From contig ML679963.1 of the NCBI GenBank assembly GCA_007922225.1, forward strand, positions 5,420,337 through 5,484,336: 64,000 bases of DNA, given 5' to 3'. Positions within the stretch are counted from its first letter, which is position 1. Every line of letters begins with the position of its first letter. The position numbers were made by a program, and so were the translations under genes. Of this stretch, positions 35,367 through 47,758 are shown piece by piece. Origin of the DNA: Emydura subglobosa. Its lineage: Eukaryota; Chordata; Testudines; Chelidae. The notes under the pieces are model-generated. The model made no database searches. It was not told the DNA's origin and saw only the letters and a list, made by a program, of their open reading frames with translations.

Positions 35367-35650
35367 GAGATTTCAAGGCTAAAAGGGATCACTGTGATTA
35401 TCTAGTCTGACCTTCCATATGATACAGGCCAGAGAACCTCCCCCAAATAATTTCTATAGCATATTTTTTAGAAAAACAATCAAACTTGATTTAAAAATAG
35501 TCAGTAATGGAGACTCCACTACAACCCTTGGCAAGTTGTTCCAATCCTTAATTACTCTCACCACTAAAAATGTACACCTTATTTCCAATTTGAATTTGTC
35601 TAGCTTCAATTTCCACCTATTGGATCACGTTATACCTTTCTCTCATCAAT
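35367..35650 (-). mobile_element. CR1 LINE 3' end
   Basis: The minus-strand CR1 tail matches the copy at 1027 in order: 'aaaagggatcactgtgatta', 'tctagtctgaccttccatat', 'ccagagaacctcccccaaat', 'gtaatggagactccactaca', 'gttccaatccttaattactc' and 'gaatttgtctagcttcaatt'. This copy retains the segment missing from the 1027 copy near 1220. It is truncated near 35650. Confidence 0.85.
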
Positions 35651-36188
35651 CTGGCACTGAGAATTATATGAGTCACCTGTGGACCAGCATAGAGAACTAC
35701 TGACTTGAATGACTGTTTTCAGTGCTGTATCTGATATTCAAGGACTTGAAATTCTAAAGGATTCCACTTTATAGCAGGTAGTGGAGGCATATCCTTAAAG
35801 CTTCTGCTCTATCAAAAGAGAAACTATGTTTCTGTTGCTACTATTTTCATGGGGTTTGTTGTTTCAGAACCAAACATGCCACAGAAGGAAAATCATACAC
35901 AGTGTTAACTCTAGGAGGAAAAACAGTCAAGAACTTGGAGAGAATGATCTGGGAGATAAAGTCCAGTGCAGAAAGATCTCCTGACAGATTATGAGTTTAA
36001 TACAGGTAAGTGACAAAATGCTGGGCTGTTTTTGCTAAACTTTAAACCAACTTTACTTGCTATCAGATCATTAGAGATAGTAAATTGCATTTGTTGCAAG
36101 ACTGCATGGTTGAAAGAGTGAGAGAGATGATGTGGAATGGAACAGACATTGTTCTTTCTCCTACCACTCCACCACCAATCAAAAAGGT

Positions 36189-36320
36189 CAATATTGTAAA
36201 CAGCATATTAAATAAAAATAAGATAAATAGTATGAAATAACCCATTCAATTTAAAAGTTAGACCTGACACTGTGCTTAACTCATACCGGTGTAAAAACAA
36301 AAACAGGAAGAAACAGGGAC
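36189..36320. repeat. Unclassified repeat, copy 2 of a local direct pair
   Basis: Partner of 34884-35020, about 1.3 kb downstream, same orientation. The similarity ends at 'caggaagaaacaggga', after which the two sequences diverge. Confidence 0.7.
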
Positions 36321-36329
36321 CAACATGAC

Positions 36330-38970
36330 ATACTAATTGTTAAGCCACCTCAATAATTAATAGATAAGATTATAAGTGTGGCCAGGATGAAGAAGACATC
36401 TACTGATCAGTGCAACAGGACCTACTAGCTTCCAGATTTAAGGCTAGTAACTTGGAGGAATAGAAAAATTTGTTTCTCAAGGGAAGAATCTGAATAGCAC
36501 TTAACACGGGGATGTCAATTTTTTACTGTCCCAGACAGATGGTGACTTACAGATAACACCACGCTGGTGCGATTTCAACTATGACATATATCTCTCTTTT
36601 TTAAATAATAAGAAAAAACATGGACTTGAGAATTGATCAACCTGATGTGTGCATGTTGGAGAGAAAAGTTCCATTTGTTCAGTTTTCTAGGAAAGGGATC
36701 ATTGTTACTTTTTGTGAATTCCTATTTTCCCCCCATTACCTAGAGTTTTTTATATCTCAGCTAATTAGAAGTTTGGTCTTTACTGTGCAAGTTCCCATGT
36801 CATCTGATGAATTGTTTTTGCTGAGCAGTTCAGAATATTAATGAGATTAAGTCAACAATATACTCTGAATAGCCATTATGGGGATTAAAATTTACTATTC
36901 TCAATTTACCTAATGTACTTTAGAACTCTTCTAAATTACTGACTACCCAAGAAATGAAGATGTTAATTAACAGACAATATATTTTCCTTTTAATTATTAC
37001 AATTTTATTTTGTATATGAGAAGTTAAGGAATTTTTGTTAGCTGATACTTTTATATGTGAATCTATGCTTAACATACAGGTATGCCAAAATGGCTCCATC
37101 CTTGCACCCTACCATTTTGAGGGCTTTTATGCTCCATTTTATTATTTGCTCCCTTCTCAACTCAGCTGAGATGATGAGAAGATTATTCTACTACAGGTTT
37201 ACCTACAGAGATAGAATTTTGCATATTTTTTACCATGAAAAGTAAAGCAGGACTGAAATTTACTCTAAAGGGAAGTGCTCCACTTCACAAACTTACTTAT
37301 AAAGCCTTGTTACTGGAATTCACAGATAACATAATTAGATGCGAAGCTTACACACTTCAACTAACTGCAATTTCACTTGGCCAGAAAACTGGCCTCTAAG
37401 TACCACTAGCCAACTCTTTTTTCAAATCTCAGGTGCTTCTTATTGACTACTTTATGCAACAACAGTTGAAATAATTTTACATTCCTTTCTTCAACTTACT
37501 GTCTCCTGCCGGCAAACTCTACAACCAAAAAAAAAGTTTGCATTACTCAGTAAGCTGAAACAAACATGATGGAATGGTTTATTGGAAGGATAACATTGCC
37601 ATTTACAGTGGTATTATTCTTTTGCATACCAGGATTCATGGACAATAAATATTGAAGTGGAAAAGTAGTTTATATGTGCATTATTATTTTGAAGACATGG
37701 TATTTTGCATTAATGCAGATGTTTTAATGTGTACTTTAGTGTTACCAGCTGATTATGATTCTGCACACAGTATGTGCTCAAGTTTTTGAACAATAACAGT
37801 CTTGCTTAAAAAAATATATCCACAGTAGTCTGCTGTTACACAATTCATTTTTCTTATTTTGTTTAGTTTGATTTTACAGCACCTAGACTCTTGGCACTTT
37901 ACAAAATTAAAACTAGCTTTTTCAGGACAGAAGACTAACAACAGCCTATGCAACAGATGACACTGCTTGGCCTTGAAACGACTGCTTTTCTTTTCTTCCT
38001 TGATACTTAATTATTTCCACTGGACTAATGGGCTGGCATGCGGAGCCTGGCTCAAATATCTATCACCAGGAATAAGCTATGATTTCTTTCCTCATGGCAA
38101 TTCTTAAGAACTTTCTATAACTAAACAACCATTAGGAGAAATATTAAAAATGTTAAAGTCATTGAAAATTGACCATTTGATTAATCCATTAGCAATTTCT
38201 CTAAAGTATTTTGGCATTGGAGGTTTGTTTCTTAAACAAGCTGAAATGTCATACCAAAAGTTTTGCATAGAAAATAAACATCAAAAGAAATTTTACAGCA
38301 AAAAAGAGATGCAAAGAAAGTAGGAGAACAGTTTTCAAACTGATTCAGTTCTTCAGTTCACACATTACAAGCTGTCCAGTATAGGGTACTAAAGGATTCT
38401 TACGTATCCTTCATTCTTAGTTCTATTTAAAATCAACACTCCTTCTTACTCCAAAGCAGAGGACAAGTCTTATCTCAGAAAGAGATTGCTGGCCCTAGAC
38501 AGGCCTGTTGGTGTTTCCAATTTCCTTATATAACAAGGCTCTAATGTTGAGGAGGAAGTGGGTAGATACTGAGGAATCAAGGAGGATAAAAAAGCACTAG
38601 ACCCATAACCTCTGGGGTCAAGAGGTTATGACTTCAGGGCCCAACAGTAAGGTGGAAGGATGTTTTTCAGGTAGTTTTAAATTACCTCTTTTACTGGTCT
38701 TTTCCAAGAGGAAGAGAGATAACATCTAACATAAAAGATGAATATTGCATACATGAATACACTTACACAACTCACGTAACTATTAAAATCAAGTCACTGT
38801 GTCTGTCTTCTGACTGTAAAGTAAACAGACAAAATATATTTCTCTCTCTGTGTATTTGTAACTTTATATTTAGTGAAGTGGTTGCATGGTCTGAAAAAAA
38901 AAATCTACTGATTTTTTCTTGTTTTTATCAGAATATCTGCAAAAATAAGAGATGACCATGGTGTAAGTTT
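36330..38970. other. Unique AT-rich non-coding DNA
   Basis: No gene or repeat is recognised. The 60-73 codon frames at 36620, 37057 and 37753 have no domains. Repeat-free stretches such as 36840-37030 are candidates for conserved non-coding sequence on composition alone. Confidence 0.4.
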
Positions 38971-38973
38971 TGT

Positions 38974-39530
38974 TAGAACATAAGAATCTAAGTATGACCA
39001 TACTGGGTCACACCACTGGTCCATCCAGCCCAGTATCCTGTCTTTCAACAGAGGCCAGTGCCAGATACTTCAGAAAGAGTGAGCAGAATAGAGCAATTTA
39101 TTGAATGATCCATCCAGTCTCAGCTTCTAGTTTAGGGACACTCAGAGTATGGGTTTAGGTCCCAGACCATCTTGGCTAATAGTTGGTTCTTTTCTGACCC
39201 CACTTATACTTCTGGCCTTCACAACACCACCAGGCAATGAGTTTCATAAGCAGACTGTGTGTTGTGTGAGGAGGTACTTCCTTTCGGTTTGTTTTAAAAC
39301 TGCTGCCTAATAATTTCATTGGGTGACCCAGAGTTTGTGTGTTATGTAAAGGGTAAATAACATGTCCTTATTCACTTTTCCACACCATTCAGGATTTTAT
39401 AGTCCTTTATCATATCCCCTATCAGTTGTCTTTTTAATCTCTCCCCTTAGGGAAGCTGTTCCACACCCCTAGTCATTTTTCTTTCCCGTCTCAGTACTTT
39501 TTTCAATTCTATATGCCATGTCACTGCACT
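38974..39530 (-). mobile_element. CR1 LINE 3' end, about 550 bp
   Basis: This is a different CR1 subfamily from the other three. Diagnostic plus-strand text is 'agaacataagaatctaagta', 'gaccatactgggtcacacca', 'ggtccatccagcccagtatc', 'ctgtctttcaacagaggcca', and near the 5' side 'aggattttatagtcctttat', 'tctctccccttagggaagct' and 'catttttctttcccgtctca'. The internal segment is diverged and no open frame of useful length survives. Confidence 0.85.
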
Positions 39531-39534
39531 GCTC

Positions 39535-40075
39535 TGACAGCACGGACACTCCAACATAAGGATGAGATTTAGGATTCCAGATCACAAGCCAGTGAGTCTA
39601 AGCATATCATGTAGGAGATATGTGCTGTCTGTTGGGGAAGAAGCTGAAATGTCCTGGATTATATTTTTACAACAAAAGAAGAGACCAATTAAAGGAAAAG
39701 AGTTGATAATCGTTACTTATCATTGCAGTTCAATGCAGAAAAATTACCTGCTTCTTAGATGTACTAAGAATAGTTTTGAGAAAAAATATACACCACAGAA
39801 AAAACTCCAGGAAGTTTTGTAAATTAATTTTTTGCAACCCAAAACTAAAATTTATCCTCTCAATCCATTATGGGAAAGCACTTATCCTGTACTCCAGAGT
39901 GTACAATACCAAATGAAAGACTGATTGGGGTTTTTAAAAATAAAATATTTAAATAGATTGAACATTATGCACAAAGGGGGCGTGTTTACCAGTTTCCACT
40001 GTGTGAACAGCAATACCTGGGAAATGGAGGACTTAAACATCATAGAAACTAACTTAACATTTACATTAAAGCGAA
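39535..40075. other. Non-coding DNA, no gene seen
   Basis: The 86-codon frame at 39562-39822 is basic and low in complexity with no family resemblance. Nothing else is visible. Confidence 0.35.
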
Positions 40076-40080
40076 GGCTT

Positions 40081-40155
40081 GATTTTCAAAAAACTTAAGG
40101 GGGAACTAGGCACTCAAGCTATACACCTAACTCCCTTAGGGCTGCTTTGAGAATC
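40081..40155. repeat. Palindromic repeat of the 'gattttcaaa' family
   Basis: The left end 'gattttcaaaaaacttaagg' and 'gggaactaggcac' pairs with the right end 'acacctaactcccttaggg' and 'ctgctttgagaatc'. The arms are about 30 bases with a short loop. Confidence 0.65.
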
Positions 40156-40393
40156 CCAGGCTTAATGTTCTCAGACGCCTTATTCTGGTACCTTTATGTG
40201 TTGATGAAGGGAACACAAATGATGCCATTATTGTGCAGTTAATGATGCAGCAAAGCAGGATCCGATTCAGCGAGGTGCTGAACATTTCCTGAGAAGTGAA
40301 GAGAATTGGTAAATCACACCAAAGCCAATGAGAGAAGAGGGTGCCCAGGACCTTGCAAGATGGGGTTCTTGCTGAGAGATGAACACAGTAATC

Positions 40394-40419
40394 GAGAGAG
40401 AGAGAGAGAGAGAGAGAGA
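40394..40419. repeat. GA microsatellite
   Basis: Thirteen uninterrupted GA units. The purine tract has triplex potential and is likely polymorphic. Confidence 0.95.
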
Positions 40420-40424
40420 CCATC

Positions 40425-42325
40425 TAAACAATGCTGTGCATTTCTAAACATTAAAAATGGTTTTGAATGAAATTAAAATTATTCTCGGTTTGTATGGTCT
40501 CAGCAAATACCTGTGTTAATTTTTAAAATATTGCCATATCTGTATAGTAGCAACTATTTTTTAATCACCAAAATGGTATCTGCTGTTGTACTATCATATC
40601 TAAATTATAATGTTTTGGTGGATTGTGAAAAACGGATTCCTCACATTTAATTCTTAAAGCACAAAAGGTTACAATAAATACTTTTCTGCACCATGACAGG
40701 AAACCTTAAAGTGAAGAACACTGGGATGATCTCTCTGGCAGGATATATATGAGATCTGATATACATACATATCATACAGGTAAAACAAATTATATAAATG
40801 AATCGTATCCTCTCCACTTAAAATTCAGGGAAAAGGCCAACATCATAATTATCATCTTCCCCTTCACTGGATCTACCACGTAAACAAAAGGATGATGTAA
40901 ATGGAACATAAATCTTTGTATGATTCTTCAATCTGTCTACAAATGAGCATGACATTACACATAAACTATTCTATATTGCATATACGCTTCCCTTTCAAAC
41001 AGTTAAAAAGTGTATCAGACACCATGATAAACACACAAAACTGAGCGTGAATATCAATAAATACAACCCTTCCGTCTCGGAAACTCCTCACTTATTTGAT
41101 TAAGTTAGGTGAAAAACAGAGCAGTCATGCTTGTAGCTTTTCTTCCTTTTTCCTTTCCTCCACTCTTTTCATTTCTAATGTGAATCGGAAGTCTATGTGG
41201 AGCAGTCTGGCTAGCCCCAGTCTAACCTCCCCATCTGGAAGGGAACTAACCAGCCTTGGGGCTACTTCCAACCCTTCCCAGCTGTTGGGTTTTGGGTTTT
41301 TTGTTTTTGCGGGCTTGAGAAAGCATATTTATATAAATGATTGCCATATCCTTTGCCAGCTGTTGACCCTGCTCTTGTCCCGGTTGGGGCATGTTTTTCA
41401 TTTTTAGCGGCCACAGACTGGAACTGACCCTGATAGAGTTAGCACGCTATGCAAACAGCTTTACGCATTATTGCTGTGACAGTTAAGACAATGGATGCAC
41501 AGTGTAATCTGAGGGACCGGTGTTTCCCTTTGGGCTAATGTCACAGAATCCAGAGCTGGAAGTATCAGTTGAAAAAATAAATTATGAGATTCACAGCACT
41601 GTTGGGAGGCTCTCTCTCCTGTTAATAAGTACTCAGGGATTTCAAATATCATTCGTATTAGCAAAAGGTTAACAGAAATACACACACCCACAATTTTCAA
41701 TGGGCCGTATCTCATACCAGTGTAAGAAAATTTCCTGGATTGTACTTTTTATAAATTCAAGGAGTGCCTTTACAGGAACTGGCATCTTCTTAGCTGAATT
41801 ACCATACAGTGACAGTTTATGTAATGTTATTAGAAAACTTCTGTGATTATAGTATCAGCTTAAAAAGAAGAGAGATCAATTGCAAGCTACTTCTGCAATA
41901 AATTAAAACTTTCAGATCAAACACATCCTCACCAAAAAAAAAAAGCATCACAGCTTTTCCCTTCATCTAAAGCATTTCTCCAGATATGCATGCATCATGT
42001 TTATCATGCATGCGTGTTTATTTCCTGGACACCTCTAGCTATACTGAACCAAGAAAGTTTTTAACTATATCAGAGGAAATTAAAAAAAAAAAATGTTTAA
42101 GTAAGGGAGGGGAACCACTTTCAGAAACACTGCCAAACAAAATGTAAATAATCTATTATGAACATTTTCTCATGAACCAATACTATTTAATTTTAAGTTA
42201 AATGGAACAGAGACAGTGAACTGTAGTGACCCTTTACAACTTTCAAAAGCATTATCAGGTTTTTTGATAGTAAGTAACGATGGCATATGTGTTCTGTTCA
42301 GTATGCAGAAGAGCCTCATTTTATT
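40425..42325. other. Unique non-coding DNA
   Basis: No gene is recognised. The 103-codon plus-strand frame 41096-41407 is Ser/Phe/Leu-rich with no domain. The 84-codon minus frame at 41461-41715 is also unsupported. The 'catgcatgcatcatg' words near 41985-42010 form a minor repeat. Confidence 0.4.
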
Positions 42326-42329
42326 CTCA

Positions 42330-42960
42330 ATGCACAGATTTAATTAAAAATAAATTTACTGTTAACGCTTAAAGTGGTGCCAAGATTATCCAAACAGAAG
42401 GTTTATGATATTTAATAATTGATAAGAGGAGGGAAATTCACAGATTGCAGCTGATTACTATTTAGTAGGTCTGTTTGCAAAGGTGAAAGTGGCACTGTAG
42501 CTAGCCAAAAAGAAAAAAAAAATAACGCTCCTTTTTTCCTTTGATGATTCCCCTATTTTACAGAACTGAACTTTAGCAAATAGTTTCAATTAAAATGCAG
42601 AGCGAAACCTGGATGCAAGCTCAAGAAAGATTCAATGATTACTGCACATGAATGCTAAAAGCTAAACTGATTTAGCAGAAAAGTTCCTTTCTGTTAGACT
42701 TTAAATGAATTTAAAAATGTTTCACTTACACATATATTTAAGAGGTTTTTAAAATGCAGGCATGCACAGTACATACATTGCTACTTTACAGTAATGCTTT
42801 GCCGCTTGGATTTGAAACCAGCTTTAGCACCATGTGCCAGAAATTTCCACAAGTACTGAGCGAATTAACTGATGGAATCTTTGAAGCCTCTCTAACCCAG
42901 ATTAACTAATGATAAATCTGTGAAATCACAATTCAATCTTCTTTTTCCCGTAACAGTGGG
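42330..42960. promoter_or_regulatory. Candidate conserved non-coding region
   Basis: Repeat-free DNA with many TAAT and related sites ('tttaattaaaaataaattta', 'gatatttaataattgataag', 'gcagctgattactatttag') and GATA/E-box-like words, followed by 'caatgattactgcacatgaa' and 'gctaaactgatttagcag'. It lacks promoter hallmarks. The regulatory role is inferred from texture only. Confidence 0.25.
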
Positions 42961-42964
42961 GATG

Positions 42965-44645
42965 ACAAGATGCTGCCAAACCATCTGGCTCCTCACACAG
43001 GATTTGATTCAGAAAATTAATGGCCACACCATTGGTGTGCACACATTGCAACAATCCAGAAATATGGGTTTGTTACACAATTAAATAAAGTGATTTTTCA
43101 GGTCAGTGAACTGTTTCCCCGCTAGGTTTAAGTGCAAACACAAACAAACAAAAAGATAAAATGTGCATATGACGTATTAAACCTTGTTCATTAAAATAAA
43201 TAAAATGAAATAATTAATAAACAATTTAACGTGCATGTAAAAACTCAGGGTGCCTTGGGCTACTCCCTAACTTGTACTTTGATCATTTCCCTTCGTTTTA
43301 TGCAATTATTTACTGCAAGTTTCAACATAAAATGAATAATGCTGTGTCACTGTGACTATCTGAACATGTAGTATACAAGGTATTGTGAAAGATAGTATCT
43401 TCTTCAGGAAATCCATTCGCCAGTATGTGTCATTTTTATTGAAAAAGGGCGTAAAGTGACTGAAAGTTGTGAATTAGAGCTCAGTCCTTTGGATGACAGG
43501 AGGAAGAATACTTTTCTATTCCCTTTGTGTTTACCTAAAACCTACCAACATCTTAGTATGAGTCAGTGTAAGTATTCAAATTTTCTTTTAGAAACAAAAT
43601 TACACTACAAATATCAGCTTGCGTGTAAAAATACACTCAACAAGCAGGTAAATATGCTTATTTATGAATCAGACCATTAAACAACAACAAGGCAAGGTCA
43701 CTGATCACTCAGCCAACTTTCTTATTAACTATGTGTAGGAGAATGTGATTCTGTATGCAAAAAAAAAAAGTTGTCAGAGCTACTTAACAGAAAGAGTGCC
43801 TACTAAATTATACTAGATGCACTGCTTACCCTATCAGAACAAAATTAACTTTAGAGAAAGGTAATTTGAATAAAATTATCTAAATGAAATCAATTGTATT
43901 TTAAGGAGCTTATTAAAAAAGTTTTTCCCCCAGCAATTCTAAATGAACAACTTTTCTGTATTTTACACCATTAAAGGTACGGTCCCATTAACATGAATGA
44001 GAACTGAGCATGCAAATCCCTTAGGCGGCTTTGAAATTTTCAACCATACCATTTAACTAGAACTGTAAATTTTCAGCTTTTCTCACAAGAGGCTGTACAT
44101 AGAATAGTCTGACACTGTAGGAGAGGTTGTCAGGCAAAACTAGTAAAAAACAGTTCCCAGGGAAACAGAGTTGTGTCAAGTGTATGTAAAAGAGATAGGA
44201 ACACAGGGAATTTTAAAGAGTTACATTAACTTTCTGAGTGCACAATGATGAAGAGATGTTAGGGACTGTAGGTGCTTCAGAAACACAATGTAACTTGTAA
44301 ATACAGGGAACATTAATGAGAATGATTTGTCTCTTTTAACAGATGTGATGGATTTCAAAGCTGTCTTATGAAAAATTGAAACAAACTGTCAGGTAAAGCC
44401 TTATACTTTTGTTTCTGAATTTGTTAGCCTCTAATTGGTTTCAGAAATCTTAATACATAAAAATGATCAGATGCTATAAAGTAAAGACAAATTTTGTTTT
44501 ATAAACAGGAGTTGCTGTCCATGAAATATTAAAAAGGAAAAGACAGATAATCCTAAGGGAAAGTTCTTACTATCGATATCTGCACTGTCATCACATGTAT
44601 TGTTTGAAAAAATGAAGCACTATCAAGTACTTCCTTGGAAACACA
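42965..44645. other. Unique AT-rich non-coding DNA
   Basis: No gene is seen. The 74-codon frame at 43456-43680 has no recognisable domain. A decayed half-palindrome may lie at 43980-44040 ('cttaggcggctttgaaattt'). Confidence 0.4.
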
Positions 44646-44649
44646 CACA

Positions 44650-44812
44650 GGCCAAGATTTTCAAGATAGACTAGTGATTTTTTGTGCCGAAGTTGAGACA
44701 CCTTAAATGGGTATGATTTCCAGAGCAGATCAGTCTCTGAAAGTCAGCCCCTTACCTTTAAGGTGTCAAGTTTGGCACCCAAAATCACTAGTCATTTTTG
44801 AAAATCTTGGCC
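44650..44812. repeat. 163-bp foldback element with long matched arms
   Basis: The left arm 44650-44705 begins 'ggccaagattttcaagatag' and includes 'actagtgatttttt'. The right arm 44759-44812 includes 'aaaatcactagtc' and ends 'tttttgaaaatcttggcc'. The two pair over more than 50 bases with roughly 80-85% identity. The inner part holds a second inverted pair, 'atttccagag' with 'ctctgaaagt'. Probably a MITE. Confidence 0.8.
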
Positions 44813-45212
44813 CCAGATACCATTGGTAACCTGAATGTGCAGACTTTTATGAAAACTGGGGAAAAACTCAAAACTTCAGTTTCTGGAAAAAAAACTATAA
44901 AAATATACTTAGTTGTTTTTAAGTAACACATCATATTATGAGGTCATGACTGAATGAACTGTTCTTACAATCTTCGAATATAGCAATACGTCTGCATTAT
45001 TAATCATCATTAGTCACATCCAACTGAAGTCAATGAAAAACACTCTGACTCCAAAAACAGCAGAATCAAGCCTTAAATTAATAAATTAGACTTTGGTCCA
45101 CAGATCATGAAGCCAATAAAATTACACAGTTATAGTATAAACATCTAAGAGGTTTAATTAAACAGTTAAATTCCACAAAATGAAGTAGATAACCATTAAA
45201 AATACCTTAGTG

Positions 45213-45297
45213 TCAAATCCTGCAAGGTACAGAAGCACCTCTAATCCTACTAAATTCAGTGGGCGTTGAGGGCACTCAGTACCTAGCAGGATTGGGC
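45213..45297. repeat. Palindromic dispersed repeat, 85 bp
   Basis: The left end 'caaatcctgcaaggtac' is mirrored by the right end 'gtacctagcaggattggg', and 'gaagcacctct' partly by 'gagggcactc'. The centre 'aaattcagtgggcgttg' is a decayed common core. Confidence 0.7.
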
Positions 45298-45299
45298 TA

Positions 45300-46855
45300 T
45301 TTGCTGCTAAATTTAGGTTAATAGCAGATGACCCTTACTACTCTTAACCTCAAGCAGTAACCTCCTGACCCACCATCAGTGATGGTGTTTATAAGCATGT
45401 TACCACTGGTGTAAACAAAAAAAGAACATAATGTGTTGAAATTGTTACTGATGATGACAACCAACACACGTTTTACTCTGCCACTGGGGAAAAACGTCAA
45501 TAAATAACTCAAAATCTGTTTGTTAATGTGCTTGAAACTTATGTTCATTAGTTTTTGGTAGGATGTTGCTGGTGGTTTTTTTTGTTTGCTAAGGGACAAT
45601 TAAAAAACAATCCACTGGGCAAGCCTTCCCAACATAAAGCCACTTACGAATACAGATTTGACACTAGCATTACTCAATATTTGGTATTTTCACTTTCTGA
45701 CTCACGCCTCCTCTGACCATCAAAACATCATGGTAATATGCTAGCACACACAACAGACAAAACTGTGGACTATGGACTTCTTTAAAATATAAAGGTATGT
45801 GACCATAGGTTTGATAGGTTTTATGAAAGATCAACTGCAGTCATCAAGAAATATGAAAGCTATGGTCTAGGTGCATGAGATGCTAGATTACCCAAAGTAA
45901 ATTCTTTTTTTTTTTTTAAACATTTTTTACATTGGGATGAGTCAAAAGAACAGAATGTAATTTTAAAAAAAATCTGTATTCATTACTGAGTTCTGAGATT
46001 TTTTGTTTTTTGGGGTGGGTGTTGTTTTTTGTTTTATAATAAATTATGACCAAAAGAGTTTCTTACTGGTTTCCATACACATCTGAGATTAAAATAATAC
46101 ACATCAGTTAAATTCCAAATATTTGAAGATCATAATAAAAAAATCAAAACATACCAAGGCAGAAACTGTACTTGTAATTTATGCTTTTCTTTTGCTTAAG
46201 GGCTTAAAATACATACTGCATGCATGATTGTATTTACACAAAGCTTTTAATATTTTTTTTTTAACTAAAAGAAGCCTGAAGATAATAATTGTTAAAATTA
46301 TTTCTCTAAGAGGAATCTCTCAGCAAACATTAGAATATCATAGTGATAATATATTATTTAACAAAAGTGAAACCCTGTTTTAGTTTCTACACTTTACCTT
46401 ATGTGACTCCTCGTGTTATCTTCCCAGAGTTTTCCTCCTAGGTGGCAGAGCCCTTTTTTTACTGAGTTTATATGTGCTGTATATTCATACCCTTTGGTTG
46501 TTTTTAAAAACACCAGGCATCTTAAAAATATTTCTGGGTTGAAACAGTCCTTTCTGATCACCCCCCAAAAACATGGAGAGAGAGAGAGTTGAATAAAATA
46601 TTGGAGCAATGGCCTGTTCCAATGGGGAGGAAAAAAAACCCAAATCTGCCATAATCAAATAGTGGCTTTTTGATGAGCTGTTGAGCAGAGAAGGGAATGT
46701 AGAAGAGAAGAAAGTCAAGAGGTGAATAAGTATTTTGAGTTTCTTGCTTTACAAATTAAATTCTGTCTGTTTTTTAGCTAGATCTTTTCATTAAGGAACA
46801 GGAGCCTTCATTTTAATGGTGGGAAGCGAAGACTTTTTTTTTCTTTTGTAGTAGC
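45300..46855. other. Non-coding DNA, no gene seen
   Basis: AT-rich with T runs at 45905-45918 and 46250-46262. Frames at 45318-45599 and 46394-46718 on the minus strand are 71-93 codons without family resemblance. Confidence 0.4.
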
Positions 46856-46859
46856 TGCC

Positions 46860-47170
46860 ACTATGATTTAATTAAATGAAAAATATGTGGGTATGTTTTT
46901 GGAAATGTACAAGTTATAAAAAATGATTGCAGTAGATGTAACAGCCTATAAAATATGATCAAATAATGCACTCATCTATCTTTCTCAAAAAGAGAAATTC
47001 AATTAGGTGTAATTGTAAAATCTAATTTATATTCTCCTATTTCCAATTTAAATTTCCACTTTTATGAAGTGTTCTCTGCTTCAAAGTTGTGCATGTGTAA
47101 AAGACGCTTTGACATGCCTCTAATTGATTCGTTTTACACTATCCAAAGAAGGATAACAGTGATTTACAAA
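46860..47170. promoter_or_regulatory. Candidate conserved non-coding region
   Basis: Repeat-free and rich in homeodomain-type sites: 'gatttaattaaatgaaaaat', 'aattcaattaggtgtaattg', 'cctctaattgattcg'. It has a texture typical of vertebrate long-range enhancers. No transcript or promoter signal is seen. The call rests on motif density alone. Confidence 0.25.
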
Positions 47171-47713
47171 AGATTTTTTTTCTGTCTTGCACACATCTCT
47201 CATTTGCCCATCTTAATTCAATTAAAGGAAGTAAGGACTGTTTGACCGATGAATGAACCATATTTTAACCGAGGACATTTCTCTTTAAACTGGAATATAC
47301 CAACCACTAATTCTCAGCCAGTTACTTCCGATCTGCAACTTTTATTTCAAAAGGTCATGGCATGGTCATGGAAAAGAAAGAGGATATTAAATGTTGGCAA
47401 GTATTTTACAATAGTGCAAAGCCGATAGCCTGATACAGAAAAGTAAAGATTTTATTCATATGTAATTTATATATTACACCATAAGCCTCCTCCTGGTGAT
47501 TTATATGATTTGATGTCAATGTTTTAGTTTAACATAACCCTACCGTCTATTCTATGTATTGTATGTCCACCCATCCAAAAAGACAAAATAGTTAACAAAA
47601 ATTATTCTATTCTATTCTGGATAAGTTCTTATACTATGCTCATCACCATAGCATTTGAGTACCTTCCAGTAGCACATTAAGTGATGTGACTAACATCTAT
47701 CACGTGTTGTTTG

Positions 47714-47755
47714 CTCTCTCATTCCCCTCTCCCTCCCACCCCCCTCCACCACACA
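47714..47755. repeat. Pyrimidine-rich C/T tract
   Basis: A low-complexity run of C and T ('ctctccctcccacccccctc') directly precedes the GC-richer block that starts at about 47759. It may mark its edge. Confidence 0.8.
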
Positions 47756-47758
47756 GAG

